A stretch of 64,000 bases of DNA from positions 28,272,001 to 28,336,000 of the forward strand of contig CM114274.1 of assembly GCA_050084515.1 (NCBI GenBank), written 5' to 3'. The translations under genes and the position numbers were made by a program. This document shows positions 30,965 to 43,759 of this stretch, piece after piece. This DNA is from Blasia pusilla (Eukaryota > Marchantiophyta > Marchantiopsida > Blasiales). Numbering within the stretch: the first letter of the stretch is position 1; each line of letters begins with the position of its first letter. The notes beneath the pieces were generated by a model that did no database searches, was not told where the DNA came from, and saw only the letters and a list, made by a program, of their open reading frames with translations.

Positions 30965-32376
30965 TCACGCGGGGATTTCGAAAGAGTTTTTGAACTGATG
31001 CAACTTGTGAGCGCGAGCGGTCTGATCGGCCAGTATGCTCTCCACGAACGAAATCAAAAGCTGGAATGCCGCCGATTCCGGACCCTCGGGTTTACAAATT
31101 GTGGTATGGTCCTCGGGCACTGGAGTGCTCACATCTGCGTACACCCCCGCAGCTGCTTCTCTTACGACTATCCCCTTGAAGGAGCCCTGCAATGAACACA
31201 ATTGAAAATCCACCGTGGGTGAGTTTGAGCTGTCCAATTATAAACTATTTCCCCGATCATGCATCAAAGGCCCAAGTGCCCACTTCAAGAGATCCGTGGA
31301 TATTATATTCGCAGAAGAATGCACGGATTCGTGTTCCTGGGATGACTTTGAGGTTACTTTCAAACAAAATTCGCAAGAATCCCGGAAGACCTCCGTACCG
31401 CTCTCTCCTCTGAAGTCTATGACAAGGTGAGCTCAAAGAGGGGTAGAGTAGAAAGCTTTACCAAATCTGTTTTCACTGTCTCCATGACTTGAGCCGTTTG
31501 AATGTGGTGCTTCGTCACCATGAGGCCCATGACTTTGTTGAGTTTGGAAGCGTCTTTGCTCAAGAGCTCCATAAACCCAAGAATAGGAGACTTTTTCGAG
31601 CCTTTCTCTGGAAACAGCTTTGGCCATCTTGCTAGTTGCGTCCCCAGGTGTGGAGTTGAGAAGTAGAAGACGCCCTTGAAATTAACCAGAAAGTTTTGAA
31701 TCATCCCATGCAGGACTTTGTTCGCCTTAGGGTCGTGGAACTCGGAATCGGCTTGCTGGATCAGTTTCTTGATGAGGATCCCACCTACACTATGCCCTAC
31801 CAGAATCACGGGAACTCCCTTTAGCCCGATGCCGGCTGTTGGATGTCTTACTAGAGATTCCAACAGGTCGTCCGCAATGCGCGAAATGTCAATGCGCCCT
31901 GTCTTAGCCACTTTGGTGACAATCGCATCGTACGAGACCGATAAAACTCGAGCTCTGTATCCTGACTGTCTCAACGTATCTGGAAGCAATTTCTGTGGCC
32001 AACACCCTTCACCAGATCTATATGTCCACGCCCTCCAGTACGCATCGTTGAAATCGGACTCCTTGAACTGAAGCCCGTGGAAGAATACCATCTCAACATC
32101 CGGATTTTCCTCCGCGTGAAGCTCGTACAAGGAGTCGTTGATCTGCAACAGATTCAATTCTAGTCAACATATAATCCCCTGCTATCAGCGTCATAAATTT
32201 CTCACATCTCATTCCACTGAAATTCCAGACTATTCGTGTCCCTAAGCGGAGTGCCACACAATCACCTTCGTGAACGATGTGGCACATGTCGCTTCCTGGC
32301 CTGAAACAGATGCTTCCGCGCCCACAGCAGCAGACTTATTCGTGCTTGGTTGGGCTTTACTAGCCGTTGAACCCAT
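30965..32376 (-). CDS. SERAC1-like alpha/beta hydrolase, four exons
   Basis: Proposed exons (minus strand): 32376-32266, 32142-31462, 31409-31284, 31186-30965, all joined in phase 0, giving about 379 residues. Donors are GTGATT, GTAAAG and GTGGGC; acceptors TTGCAG, CTTCAG and TTGCAG. Exon 1 starts MGSTASKAQ, a good N-myristoylation context, suggesting membrane attachment (inference). Features: FFHGLQ (58-62) near the oxyanion hole, nucleophile motif GHSVGG (Ser about 155), FSTPHLGT (about 198-205), and VPEDHTTICKP with the probable catalytic His (about 333). This fits the SERAC1/DUF676 lipase-like family, whose substrates in plants are unknown. The first exon and the 52-nt second intron are the least certain parts. 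No stop or frameshift breaks it, unlike most of the window. Confidence 0.75.
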
Positions 32377-34632
32377 GACGAGCCTGCGAGACACACCCAA
32401 ACTAGTTCAGAAACGCGAGAAGCAGAATCTCGGGTATCGCCTCCCGAGCTCAAATTTCCGAGAATTCGACAATGCAACTGCCACGGACGAGCAGTTGGGA
32501 CTCAAAGCGGAGACTTAGAAGGACAACGGGGTCCAAGATGAGAAGTGTACGAGAGATTGACCTGCCCTTTAGGATGGAGAAGAAATTTCAAGTCGATCGA
32601 ATGATCCTAAGGGATTGACGATCGTCCCTCGCGACATCAGCATTTATAACTACAATCAGTATCGTTCTAATCAGGAACGCCTCGCGGAATCACCTCGTTA
32701 CCGGTCGGAACAGTCTGGTTCCACTCAGGATCGTGTCTCGATACTCCTACGTCGGCATTTACGATGACAATCAGTGAGAAACTCAACCGCTTCTCGTCGT
32801 CTCCACAGCTATCGACTGCTCCGTATCTTGTTGACGAATCTATGAATCAAAGCTGGACCCGCTACCGACAATGTAAATTAAAAGCAATAGCGATCATCGG
32901 AGCTCATGCGAGAGTACAAGTCGTAAAATAAGATTGCACTAGCCCGTAATCCGTGGCACCCCAGTAACCCAACACAACATCAACTCCAGCCCAGGAGAAA
33001 CAAGGATCTACAATATTTTCCAATTCTCCGGCGATTCCTCCTCTGGCCCCCGCTACAACTCCTGATTCAATGTCTGCAGCATGTACAGGACTGGACATCT
33101 GCCGAGAATCTGGACGGCTCCCACATGAGAACTTCACACAATTGATTTCCTGGGAGAGTGCTAGATATTCAGGTCTATGTGTTCCAACGTCGACAGAGAA
33201 TTCCAGAGAGTGTGCCCAAGCTTGCTGGTGGTGTTACTCGATGCACATTATCTCAGCCAGATGCAGATCTGCCTGCCCACAACATCTCGAGTAGCTTGTC
33301 CTTTGCATCGAGGGAGTTCAATTTTTTTATGAGCGATGGCGTACGTGTCGCTCCACAACGGGCCGGACCCACATTCTAGGGGTACTTCATTCCCCAGTTG
33401 ACGATGCGAACACCGGTGCTCACACGGGCTTACAAACACGGTGCCGGAAGGTGAGACGCAGACAGCGACGCACTTCATGTGAATCCGGAGAATGATCGGA
33501 TGCCGGACAGCAATATCCAGGCACCACGATGTGACGCAGTAGTTATTGAACGCCCAGGATCACTTGTTGGGCTCAAAGCGGCGCCGTAGGGCGATACGGC
33601 GCTGCCTGTCACCTGCACCCATTACGGCGTTTGGCCGGAGGGCGAAACGGCAATGAGAGGCTCGCCGTTCTCGCTCGACAGCCACTGCCCGCCCTCTCCG
33701 TTCAGCGGAGAGCCCGATTTTCTACCTCTCCGAACTCCAATCTGTCTTAACTCAAAATTAAATTTCAAGATTCTTTTTTCGGACACGAAACCTACGTCCA
33801 TTAAGCAATACTTACCTCCTTCGGGCTTGATATAGGACAGGGATTAATGACGGCGTTAGATTCTGTCCTGTTTTAAATCCTACAGGGTTGGCTTTGAATA
33901 GCTATAGGAGCTCCCCGGCAACGCGTAGATAACAAGCGTAGGCAGTGCCGTGTAGCCGGCCAGGCCTAACTGCCCTCTTGCACGGGACTGCAGAAACCGG
34001 CGGACGATGGCGCTGCCCCCTCGTTACTGTCTACTGATGGATACAGTGAAACTGTCGCCACGTGGGCAGATCGACATTCAGGGATGACGTGGGGCCAAGA
34101 GGCGGGGAAGCGACCAGGTGGCATGCATCTGAAGACCAGAAGAAGTAAACCAGGGAGCGGGCAGTTTCCTTTGGAGGACGATAGACTGACATCACTCATT
34201 GTCCTAGGGACGCCAAAAAAATACGGGACTGCCAACAAAACTATTCAGAATTAAATTTCGCTTGCTCTCCTCTAGGGTGATTAGAGCCCGAAACGTGGCT
34301 CTCATCACTTGGCTGGCCTACCATCCCTCTAATCTCCCAATCCATTTTCGTAGCACACGTGACATGAATGGAAGTTAATCTTCGATTTCTTTACCCACAA
34401 CTATGGGTCCCAAAATGGATTCGGAAATTTATCTCCAATCATGACTTGAAATTCTCTCCCTCTCTACTATTCATCCTCCAATTACTAGTCTCTTATGCAT
34501 TTGCAATTCCCTCGACGTTCTATCCACAATACATCTATGCTATTATCGAAACATGGAGGTTACTATAAGAAGGAAAGCTATAAAAGGAAGGTTAGATCAG
34601 AAATTTATTCCTACTATTAAGCATAAATTTAT
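32377..34632. other. Upstream spacer of the SERAC1-like gene
   Basis: The promoter should lie in 32377-32900 but no clear TATA box was found. 33573-33594 holds a small hairpin (gcgccgta, six-base loop, tacggcgc). Short frames at 33070-33380 and 33966-34238 have no recognisable homology. Confidence 0.4.
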
Positions 34633-35222
34633 TCTATATTATTAAGCAAACACGAGCTTACTTTAAGTAGGCAAGAGAGAAATATATATTCCTATAAGAA
34701 GTGAAGTTTTTTGCTTTTACGGAACTTGTAAGAAAGTGGTAGGGTGAATTCGAGGCATGTGGTCCTGTGGCTGTAGTGAGACATCTACAAAGTGGGGGAC
34801 ATTTGCCCCTCTAAGAGGTGGAGGTCCTCCACCTTCCACAAAATTCCCCCCCTATCCTTGGTTTCGCCTCACATCCACAAGAGGTGATAAATGCCTCCCT
34901 CTTGCAAGTAGTAAGATGTGTGCCACCTAAATAGAGAGGTGAAAATATAGAGTTGGAGGCGCAAATCTTTGTTTGCTGTAAAAATTTGGGGCTGCTGTGA
35001 AATTCTTTGGAGTTGCTTGTGTGTATGTATGATGTGAAGTTGAAAGCTCGTGGTTAAATCTCGTGTGAATCTGCTATTTGCAAGATCCTCGACATGGGAG
35101 CATGTGGCAATTCCCAATGAACATTTTTGAGGTGCCGAAAGAGGCTAAGCAATCGACAAAAAATGCCTAGGTGAAGATCATGGTCACTCTATGCATGTGC
35201 ATAGCACGGGCGTTCTTACTAG
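34633..35222 (+). mobile_element. Non-autonomous Helitron-like element
   Basis: Possible 5' end TCTATATTATTAAGCAAAC at 34633 (a similar TCCTACTATTAAGC lies at 34607). The 3' end has the weak hairpin GTGCATAGCAC within 35194-35210, then CTAG at 35219-35222 followed by T. No Rep/helicase is encoded. The base before the 5' end is T rather than the expected A, so the left edge is uncertain. Confidence 0.5.
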
Positions 35223-38200
35223 TATTCCAAAATTGAGCTTGTGTTATGTCAAGTCGATACATCTTTAGATCCTCCACTCAACATATCTCACTTTTACCTA
35301 GCATTACTAGGATACTAAATAGTTTGGGTTTTTCTTAATCATTTTCGTAAAATTTTAGGGGTTTCCTTTTTCTGCATATTGAGGCATTGTATTCCCTACC
35401 TATCTTAGTTCCCTTCTTTAATTTGGATGGTTTTTCTTCTTATTTTATTCTTTTTTTTTTAATTCTTTTCACCAAGTGGAGGGGAACATCCAAGTTGTAT
35501 CATTCCACTTCTTCTCGAGGAGGCTAACTCTTGAATTTTCCACGAGTCTTTACACAACATATTCTACTAGCTTCTTACAACATTCACATTCATACCTAAA
35601 AAAGGATTTTTGTTTCTTGCATCTATTTATTATTTTTTACCAAAATTGCATGTGGACAAAGTCTATGTATGAAGATTTAAGTTTATTTCATAGTCAGATT
35701 TGTCCATGCACAATTTTTCCTGGACATTGCCCTTGGCCGGACTTCCTTTCACCCTCCTCACTCCCACCCTCTCTACCCTCACACCTTGGGGCAGTGGATT
35801 AAGTGTAGGATATGATTTTTTATTTTTTAATTGTCCACTAGTCAAATATTAAATAGGGGGCTTTAACCATGATCTTATTCAACTACCATGTTAATTTGAA
35901 AAGGAGATTTCACTACAATGAACTTCAATTTTATTTTTCTTTCCTTTTTTTTTTCCTTAAGTTAGTCTTCAAAGGGTACTTATTTTGCTTCTTCAAAAAA
36001 ATGAAGAAGAATACGTTAGCCGATTTACTAATCCATTATACCCTTGAAGTTATATAAATAGGATGAGGCTCCCCCTTCTTACTTTCATGGATTCTCCCAT
36101 CCACTTGAATTCCAACTATATTTTCTCTTTTAACTAATTATGATATTTATATTAGGAGAGAACATACATGTAATCTACTATTCATGTTGACTCAAATAAT
36201 GTACTTGGTCTAACACAATGTAATTGAGTAAACGTGAGTTGATATTTGGGATATTCAAGAGCTATTCATAATTTTTCTTTATAGTTTAGCATCAAAGTCC
36301 CATTTTTATTTTCTCTCTTTTCTTTTTTTCCTTATTTTTATTTTTAAAATTTTTAAATATTAGTGAACTAATTTTTTTTCTCAAAGCAGAGATAAACGAT
36401 TTAAATTTATTTTAAAAATCCTATTGTAGAAGAAGGAATCTATCCTAAAACCCCACCCCATGCATGACACCGATTTGCAAGATATTTTCATGAAGTAAGC
36501 TTTCCCGATTTTGCAACGGGATTATAGCTATTGTTCCTCATCACGATGGCTGCAAAAGAAAATAGTTCTCGACCAATTGTATAGATTGCAACAACACTAC
36601 GACGAAATTGTAGACATGTGCACTTGGGAAAGTAAAAATAGAAGATGTAGTTGATGGAGGCTACACGTTTTGACAGGAGTCAACCATTATGTTTTTCTAT
36701 CTCAACGTCCATGATTGCCTATTAAAACTGGAAACTTTACGCATGGATTCATGCCTCGTCATCGCCGAGTGACTCCCACACATTACTTCGCATTATTTTA
36801 AATTCGAATCGATGGGTGACACGGCGAAAGCTGAATTTTCTAGGGAAAAAAGAAAAAGGGCTTAATTAATAGGAGCCAGTTCAATGGTGAGACCAACTCT
36901 CTTTGTTAACGAGGCCAATGAGCACACGACAGACGGAATGGAAAAGTGAGGTCTTGAAACAAAACAAAAGAAGAATAAAGTGCAACTTAAAAAGTTCTAT
37001 GTGGTGATTCTTGTCCGGGGCCCATCTGCACGGCACCTTGTTTCATTTGACAAGAGAGCGCTAATGCATGTAGCCATTCTTCTTTCCTCCCATCCAGCAT
37101 TCAATTTCAAAGTAGTATTAAAATAGTAATAATTTTTTGAACGATTTGAAGAAAGATGAAGCATCAATAATATTATTGATGCTTCATCAATAATATTATT
37201 GATTGTACGTTGGTATCGTAAAGCGCTTTTGTATTGGGAATAGCAAGTACACCTTTATCAAAAAGATAAAACCTTCTACATTTGGACAAAGCATTTCATA
37301 TTTAGAGCGTATGTAGCTATCTTATCATCATTTTTAACCATTAGACATCGTGTTGGATTCTTAAAATTTTAAGTAAAGAAAATATGAATTATTAAAAAAA
37401 AATTTAATTACAAATACCAAGGTGTGTGCAAGTACTAATAAGAAAAACCAGGACACGCACTAATTTTCTGGGGTTAAAGAAGTTGAATCTTTCCTTTAAC
37501 GAGTTGCTTTTCTTGGAGTTAGAAAAAAATTGAAGAAAAAAAAGTACATGCTTTGGTTGAAGACTAAAAAATGTGCATCAAGGCAAGAAGCAACATTCTT
37601 TTTTTATATTTTGGATTAGATATCAAAGTTTTGCCAATTTTGGATAGAGACATTCTTTATTCTTTGCGAAATATTTGTTTTAAAGGGAAAGAATGTCCAA
37701 GTCATCTCGGGGAAAAAAAAATCAAACAAGCACAGGACTACCCGAACTCACGTAATATTCTAAATATCTCAAGAGTTCATTATGCTATTAGTATACACTC
37801 GTTAACATGCATGTGCTACGCACAAAATGAAGGTTCTTAAGAAAAATATTAGAAAAAAAATCATGCTACGATCCACTATTGCCTCTTAAGAATAGTGGAG
37901 GTTTTTCTTAAGCACCCCACTCCTCCCGTCCATTAATTCTCCACTACTCATTCACCTTCACGGCTCCCCAAGCATTCAAGAATTAGCAAAGTGATCGGTG
38001 TTTGGTAAATATATGTGGAGAGTTCCTAACCATATGTAGAGCTATAGGAACTCCGATGCTGCAATTTTTTCAGAAAGGGATGATCATGTCAAATTTTGCC
38101 AAGAGCAAACCAATGGTTGACACTATGGACTCGTACCTTTGACACAATGCGCTATCTCGGTCGACCTTACCATCCCTCATAGAACATGAATAGAAAAGTT

Positions 38201-39557
38201 ACATAGGTTAAAAATTAAAACCCAAATTTCTCATCAGGTTCAATTAAATGGATGAACATTAATCATTGCGGTGTGCTGAAAGTTTCCAAAAATTTCACGA
38301 ACGGAAATTTTTTTAAATTAATTTTCAGATTTATCTCAAGTATTTTCAAGTGGGAAAATAAACCTCTTTTCCACGTGAAAACTTTACCAAAGTTTTCGAC
38401 CCGGGGGAAATCTACCTATGTTTAAATCGATCATTAGATCGACTTAAAAACATCCGGCTTATAAAGGGTTCCTTCCCCTCATTATGTCAGCCACATATAA
38501 TAATTGTCCTATGCAGGTGGGTATAATGTCTATCAATATATCTGTTCACGCTGAAGGTGGTCACCGACACTACACAAGTTGTAGAGGTAAATCTTGGGGC
38601 AGTGAGCCTAAATCAAGAAGACTTGTCAATTATTCTTGAGGTACTCCGGACCATAACTTGCAATTTAAACTGCTTATTTTTTCTTTCCCCTGCTGTTCGC
38701 TTGTCACGACTTCCCCTTTAGTCCGAAAACCTAACGGCATCTTCCCCGAATCTTATGGAATATGGTTTCGTGCTATGATGCCTGTGGTGACAGTGGAGTC
38801 AGATCGAGAAATGGAAATAACACAGGTCGAGAATGGCGAGACGAGCGTAGGAAAAGGCTGCACGTCTCCATTGCCATAAAGGCGATATATAATATAATTT
38901 GAGTTTTGTTGGAGAGTACACTTATCCCTTTTGTTTTGAGATAAGCATTAACTTTTTTCTTAGAATATTGACATCTTTTGTTTCTAAGCGGCTGTGGACG
39001 TGGTGTAGTTAAATTAATAGTTCAAAATTAGATCTACGAGATTAAAATTAAAATTTTGAAATTAGATCAAGGCTTCTAATGAATTACATGCCATGACAAA
39101 TCCCAATTCAATTCGTAGGCTTTTTAGTTTCTTACATAAAACTAGTATCAGGAATTATTGGATGTGATGATAAGAACGCCATCGACTTGAAGAATATATG
39201 GGCAGCTCGCATTGTTCAAGTGCGCCTTCAATTCATTTTCGGTGACGAAAAGTGAGATCGTGTTCTTATTCACATTCTTAGGTGTTGGTCGTCTTGGTGT
39301 ATCGTGGGGTTCTTTACCTCTTCTGTCGCCCTCTGCGTCGTGCAAGGTTGCACGGAAATGGACAAGTCCGTCCATGGGATGGACATGCCACTTGGGTATC
39401 TACAGCCCACCCTTGAACCCACCGCATAGACCCGGGCGGACCGAGCCCGCCTCTGTTTTTTGGCTCGCACGGAGCCTACGGCCATTGGGCCCGTGCAGGC
39501 CCAGACAGCCCGCGGTTGCGCTCGCCTTATCCGCAGCTGAGCCCGTCCAATTGGGGC
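35223..39557. other. AT-rich spacer
   Basis: About 4.3 kb with long A/T runs and no supported gene. Contains the 34-bp palindrome at 37155-37188. 39290-39557 is GC-rich, bordering retrotransposon D2, and shares short motifs with 10800-11000 (ATGTCCATCC, GGAC..GTCC, ACCTTG). Confidence 0.5.
37155..37188. repeat. Perfect 34-bp palindrome
   Basis: gatgaagcatcaataat followed at once by its exact reverse complement. The inner 18 bp (atcaataatattattgat) is repeated after a 5-bp spacer (gcttc) at 37186-37203. Could extrude a cruciform or be the centre of a small inverted-repeat element. Confidence 0.9.
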
Positions 39558-40192
39558 TGTCGTGCGCATACACATTGCTACACAACATACATCGCTGTCA
39601 CCGAACACACATGATCCCATGCTAACTCATGGCATCCAAACAACGAGACAAGAAGTACCAAAATGTCTCCAATAAAATAAGATCCAATCTCTCTCACAAC
39701 ACCATAGTTCTCACATGTGTGCACTCTCACATATCTCTCTCAATATCAAACCAAACCCACTCTCCTAATGAGAGGCTTGGGTTACACACACAAGGCAAGC
39801 AAGACCATAGCTCCTCTGCCTCATGCCAAGAGGTTCAACAAAGAGAGAATGAGCTCTCAAGCTCTCTCTCCTTGAGGTATACCCCTCCCCTCTCCCAAGC
39901 TCTCTCCATGGTAATCTATGCTCCCAAGTCACCTCCTTGGCTCTTGACCTGATGTAGGAGGTCAAGAGCCACTTACCAAAAATATAAAATCGATCATATA
40001 TACTCAAAATGGTACTTACCTAAAATAATAAATTCCTCAATATGGCTCCAAATGAGCCGACATGAAGGGGAAACCTACTCTCTCAGGTTTCCCGGGGCCT
40101 CAGGAGGTCATCCTCGACCTATTGAGTCTGTTCTCCACTACTCACGAAGGAGCTCTACTACATCTCACCGATCTATCCTAACAAACATGACA
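39558..40192 (-). repeat. 3' LTR of D2
   Basis: TGTC at 40192-40189 and GACA at 39561-39558 (minus strand) form the terminal inverted ends. The first part matches the D1 LTR, the last 114 bp (39558-39671) match the LTR tail, as in the D1 3' LTR. Confidence 0.75.
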
Positions 40193-40320
40193 ATTTTCAT
40201 GCGCATACACATCGCTACACAACATACATCGCTGTCACCAAACACACACACAAACACGCACGATCCCATGCTAACTCATGGCATCCAAACAACGAGACAA
40301 GAAGTACCAAAATATCTCCA
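40193..40320 (-). repeat. Internal copy of the LTR tail in D2
   Basis: Same tail sequence as the end of the LTR, lying between a purine run (gctagggggtgat on the minus strand, about 40321-40335) and the LTR start. Identical placement to 8827-8952 in D1. Confidence 0.75.
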
Positions 40321-40439
40321 ATCACCCCCTAGCTAGTGGTTAGGTCCCTCTAACTCCAGATAGCCATCTATCCCTATCTACCATGACATACATCTCCCGG
40401 ACGCTAAGAGCAAGGAGGCCGGGTGCTCATGTGGCCCCA

Positions 40440-40640
40440 TCCTTAGTCGCCTTCTTGTCATCCATATCACAGACACAAGTCGGAATATCAAACTACCTAC
40501 TCTTTGTACATCTGAGACACATCCATCATCCCTGTGGAACCCTAGTGAGAGGTGGGGTCAAACATGCCATATACCATCCTCTCGAACACCCATCACATAC
40601 TAGCATAGTGGCTGCACCATGGAACCACAAAACATACACT
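40440..40640 (-). pseudogene. PHD finger at the C-terminus of the D2 integrase
   Basis: After ACLQCMFCGS the frame shifts by a small deletion, then the next frame reads VCDGCSRGWYMACLTPPLT, a TGA, and WMCLRC. The first Cys pair, second Cys pair, ACLTPPL signature and last Cys pair of a PHD finger are all present; the zinc-binding His is Tyr (CAT to TAT). With the D1 copy it shows a complete C4-H-C3 pattern in the ancestor. Confidence 0.8.
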
Positions 40641-41770
40641 GCAAGCATGCAGGAACTATTGCTAAGCTCAGATCAATTGTACTGTCAATGTTTGGAAGAT
40701 GACATGGTGCACAGTTATGCATATGGTCCTTCCAAACCATATCATTGCGTCCCTCCAATAAGAGAACACCGGATGGCAAAACCTCACGCACTCTCAAGAT
40801 GGTGCGCCTTGTAGTCACATCCAACGTTGTGGGTGCCGTTTGTTGCAAGTAGACATAGTCTCCCTGATGAAACCTCCAGATGGTAGGTCGATAACCACCT
40901 CCCCGAATAGTCGCATATCTCAACGTATCCCAATGTTGCGCAATCGCCAAGTTCTCAAACACCATGGGCATCACTCTCCGAAATAACTCAACCCTCTAAG
41001 AACATGCTCGCATCCATACATCAGGGTCATCAAGATTCAACATCTCACCAGTATCTCGATGAATGGCCGTAGGTAAATCTGGCTCTCGGCCATAAAGCAA
41101 CAAGTACGATGAGAAAGACGCTAAGGATGTCTGCCTACTGAATGTATATCCCATCGCCAACCATGGTAATTGAAGATCCCAATCTCCTAGGTGACCTCTC
41201 TGCAAGCCATACTTGCGTAGTCCTTTCTTCATTGTCTGCAGAACTCGCTCCGCTAGTCCATCCGTCTCAGGATGATCTCGCAAAGTAATGCGGTGGCCTT
41301 GTGTGATTAGTGCCTGATCACACAAGGCCTAAAACTCCCCATGGAACTCTATACCCTGGTGTGTCAACACCTCAACTGGTGCGCCGTAATGACTCAACAC
41401 TCAATCTAGGAAGGCATACGCTATTCCCTCACTTGCTTTGTCCATTTCGAGAAGTGCTCAACCATCACCAACACATAACGACTATGGCGCTCCGTCAAAG
41501 GCAAAGGTCCTACAAAATCCAAACTCCATCTATAACCTAAACTCATGATTGGAAGTGGATACAACTGTGGAGTCGGAGCATTGAACGATGCTCGGACTCG
41601 ATCACAAACCATGCATCTGGCAACAAACTTCTGAACGTTAGTCTACATGCCTCGCCACCAATACTGAATCTGGAGCAAGCTGTACATCCGCTTCACTCCA
41701 AAATGACCCAACTCCTTGTAGGCATGACGCACCAAACGTGCTCTCTGCAAAGGATAAGGCACTACACGCA
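40600..41770 (-). pseudogene. Integrase of D2
   Basis: The core is in 41612-41421 (GYRWSLDFVGPLPL, first Asp; SRYVLVMVEHFSKW) and 41325-40996 (HPETDGLAERVLQTMKKGLRKY with the Glu). The C-terminal DNA-binding part is 40974-40640 (FHQGDYVYLQQ, RTILRVREVLPSGVLLLEG). The zinc domain lies right of 41620 (CMVCDRVR visible). Frame breaks near 41330-41430, 40980 and 41620. Confidence 0.8.
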
Positions 41771-41819
41771 CTCTACTATCCTCCCACACTCGCAACACAT
41801 GTGTGCCCTCCCACCAAAA

Positions 41820-42579
41820 CTATCTAGCTTGCTGTAGGATCCGATCCCGCTCTCTAGCACTCACTGTGCTCGTGACGCTGCCAGTACGAAAGTACTCCAA
41901 GACCACTCCATCAGAACTCGCCATCGAAGTCTCAGCAATCTGGCTCTCCATAGCCAACAAGCCCAAATAGGCTGACGCATGCCATCCTGGCACCAACTCC
42001 TCATCACTCTCACTATGCCAACGAGCTCCAATTGTATCTCGCTCACTCGGGCATGGGTTACGGCTCAAACCATCTGCATCTTGGTTGAGCGTCCCATGTT
42101 TATGCACCACCTGGAAGTCATACTCTTGCAACAAAAGAGCCCACCTCGCAAGCTTCCCTGTAAGCTTGTTGGACTCCATCAACCACTTAAGTGGCTGATG
42201 ATCAGTAATGATGGTAAAGGGATTGCCGAATAGATATCATTTAAAATGTGCGACAACCCACAATGCAACCAAGTACTCACCCTCATACGAGCTATACTTT
42301 GCCTTTGCAGCGTTGTTCGAGCGACTAGCATAAGCCATGCTGGATGAGCATGGCTCCAAGCCCCAACATGCTCCAATCGATATACAACTGGAAAGGACGC
42401 CCCTTGATTGGTCTCCTCAATATGGGCGCCGACTTCAATCTATCCTTGAGCATCTGAAATGGTCTCTCTTGCTCATCCCCCCAATGCCACTCCTGATCCA
42501 CCTTGGTCATCAAGGTTAGCGGCTTCGCAATCGAATTGAAACCCTTGACGTACAGTCGATAGAAGTTTGCCAATCCCAT
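41820..42579 (-). pseudogene. RNase H of D2
   Basis: 42579-42325 holds the RT thumb/connection (MGLANFYRLYVKGF) and RNase H start (FQLYIDWSMLGLGAMLIQ). The middle is frameshifted (42376-42179). 42182-41820 has the end (MMESNKLTGKLARWALLLQEYDF, then HGTLNQDADGLSR). Missing from D1. Confidence 0.75.
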
Positions 42580-42591
42580 GAATGCACGAAC

Positions 42592-43467
42592 TCAACTCAC
42601 ATGTGTAGGGCGTGGAATGCGTGAAATAGCCTCTACCTTTTTTTGTTGCATACCAAGGTCCCCTGGGTGTATCGTATGACCCAAGTACTCAATCTGGCCA
42701 TAGAAGAACTTGCACTTGCCTAGATGTAGCTTCAGCCCATGTAACTGCAATCGTCGAAACACCTTCTCTAGATGTCGCTCATGCTCCTCAACCGTGGCGC
42801 TAAAGACTACGATGTCATCAATATAACACCTAGCAAAATCCAGACCTGCCAAGATCCTATCCATGACCCTTTGAAACTTAGCCGGGGCATTTTTTGACCA
42901 GAATGGTAAGAAGCGCCACTAGTACAAATAATCCTTCCCGTGAGGATCGATGCCCCAAAATGCCGTCTTCTGCCTATCCTTTAATCTGATAGGAATCTGA
43001 TGGTATCCGGCTCGCAAATCCAATGGATTGAAGATCTTTGCATGCCCAATTGCATCAAAGATCTCCTCAGGGTTGGGCATGGCATACATGTCGGACTTCG
43101 TCTGCCGATTGATAGATCGGTAATCTCCACACATCCGCCTATCCGTCCAATTGCCATGCACATCCTTTTGGGCGGGCATGATAGTGGCAGATGCATACTC
43201 TCCATGCGACATCTCCACTAGTCCTGCTCCAACCAAGTCCTGGATCTTACTCTAAATCAAAGCCCTCTCCATGTCACTGTACCTATAGGATCGTCGGAAG
43301 ATCGGTGTGTCACTCGACAACTCAATGTGGATCCCTCGACCCTTCAATGTATCCAAATCATGCATACTAAATGCAAAACAAATCCTATAACTCCCAAGGA
43401 ATTGGTGTATCTGGCGCCGCTCTCCTCCTATCAACTTAGGGCCCATATCTAGCTCCCAAGTATCCAT
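42592..43467 (-). pseudogene. Reverse transcriptase of D2
   Basis: MDTWELDMGPKL start, CGDYRSINRQTKSDMY, LDLRAGYHQIPI, KTAFWGIDPHG, then after a TAG near 42919 the frame with CYIDDIVVFSATVEEHERHL; the YIDD active site is at about 42812-42823. A normal gypsy RT pattern. Stops near 43252 and 42919 and one near 42590 interrupt it. Confidence 0.85.
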
Positions 43468-43759
43468 CGTGATTATGGTAGGACTCTCCGGCGCGGGTCT
43501 TGGTGGTTGCTATGGTGCAATCCTGTCTCAGATAATAGAACTCTCATCTCCACGTGCAGTACCCGGAACCACACTCGATGTTGTGGCTATCATCTCCTAA
43601 CGTACTTGTAAAACATCCCAAGAAATCCAAGAGTATCTCTCCAGATCACCCCTGGAGTGTTGATCTCCTCGGGTCTTGCCCCTAGTCGCTGCCTCAACCG
43701 CCTCGGTAGGCATGGGGCTCACCAATGCAATAGCTATGATTTGTCGCATTCTTAAACAA

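Noticed and set aside
33070-33380. Two overlapping plus-strand frames of about 73 codons
   Set aside because: No recognisable motif, no homologous copy in the window, and length expected by chance.
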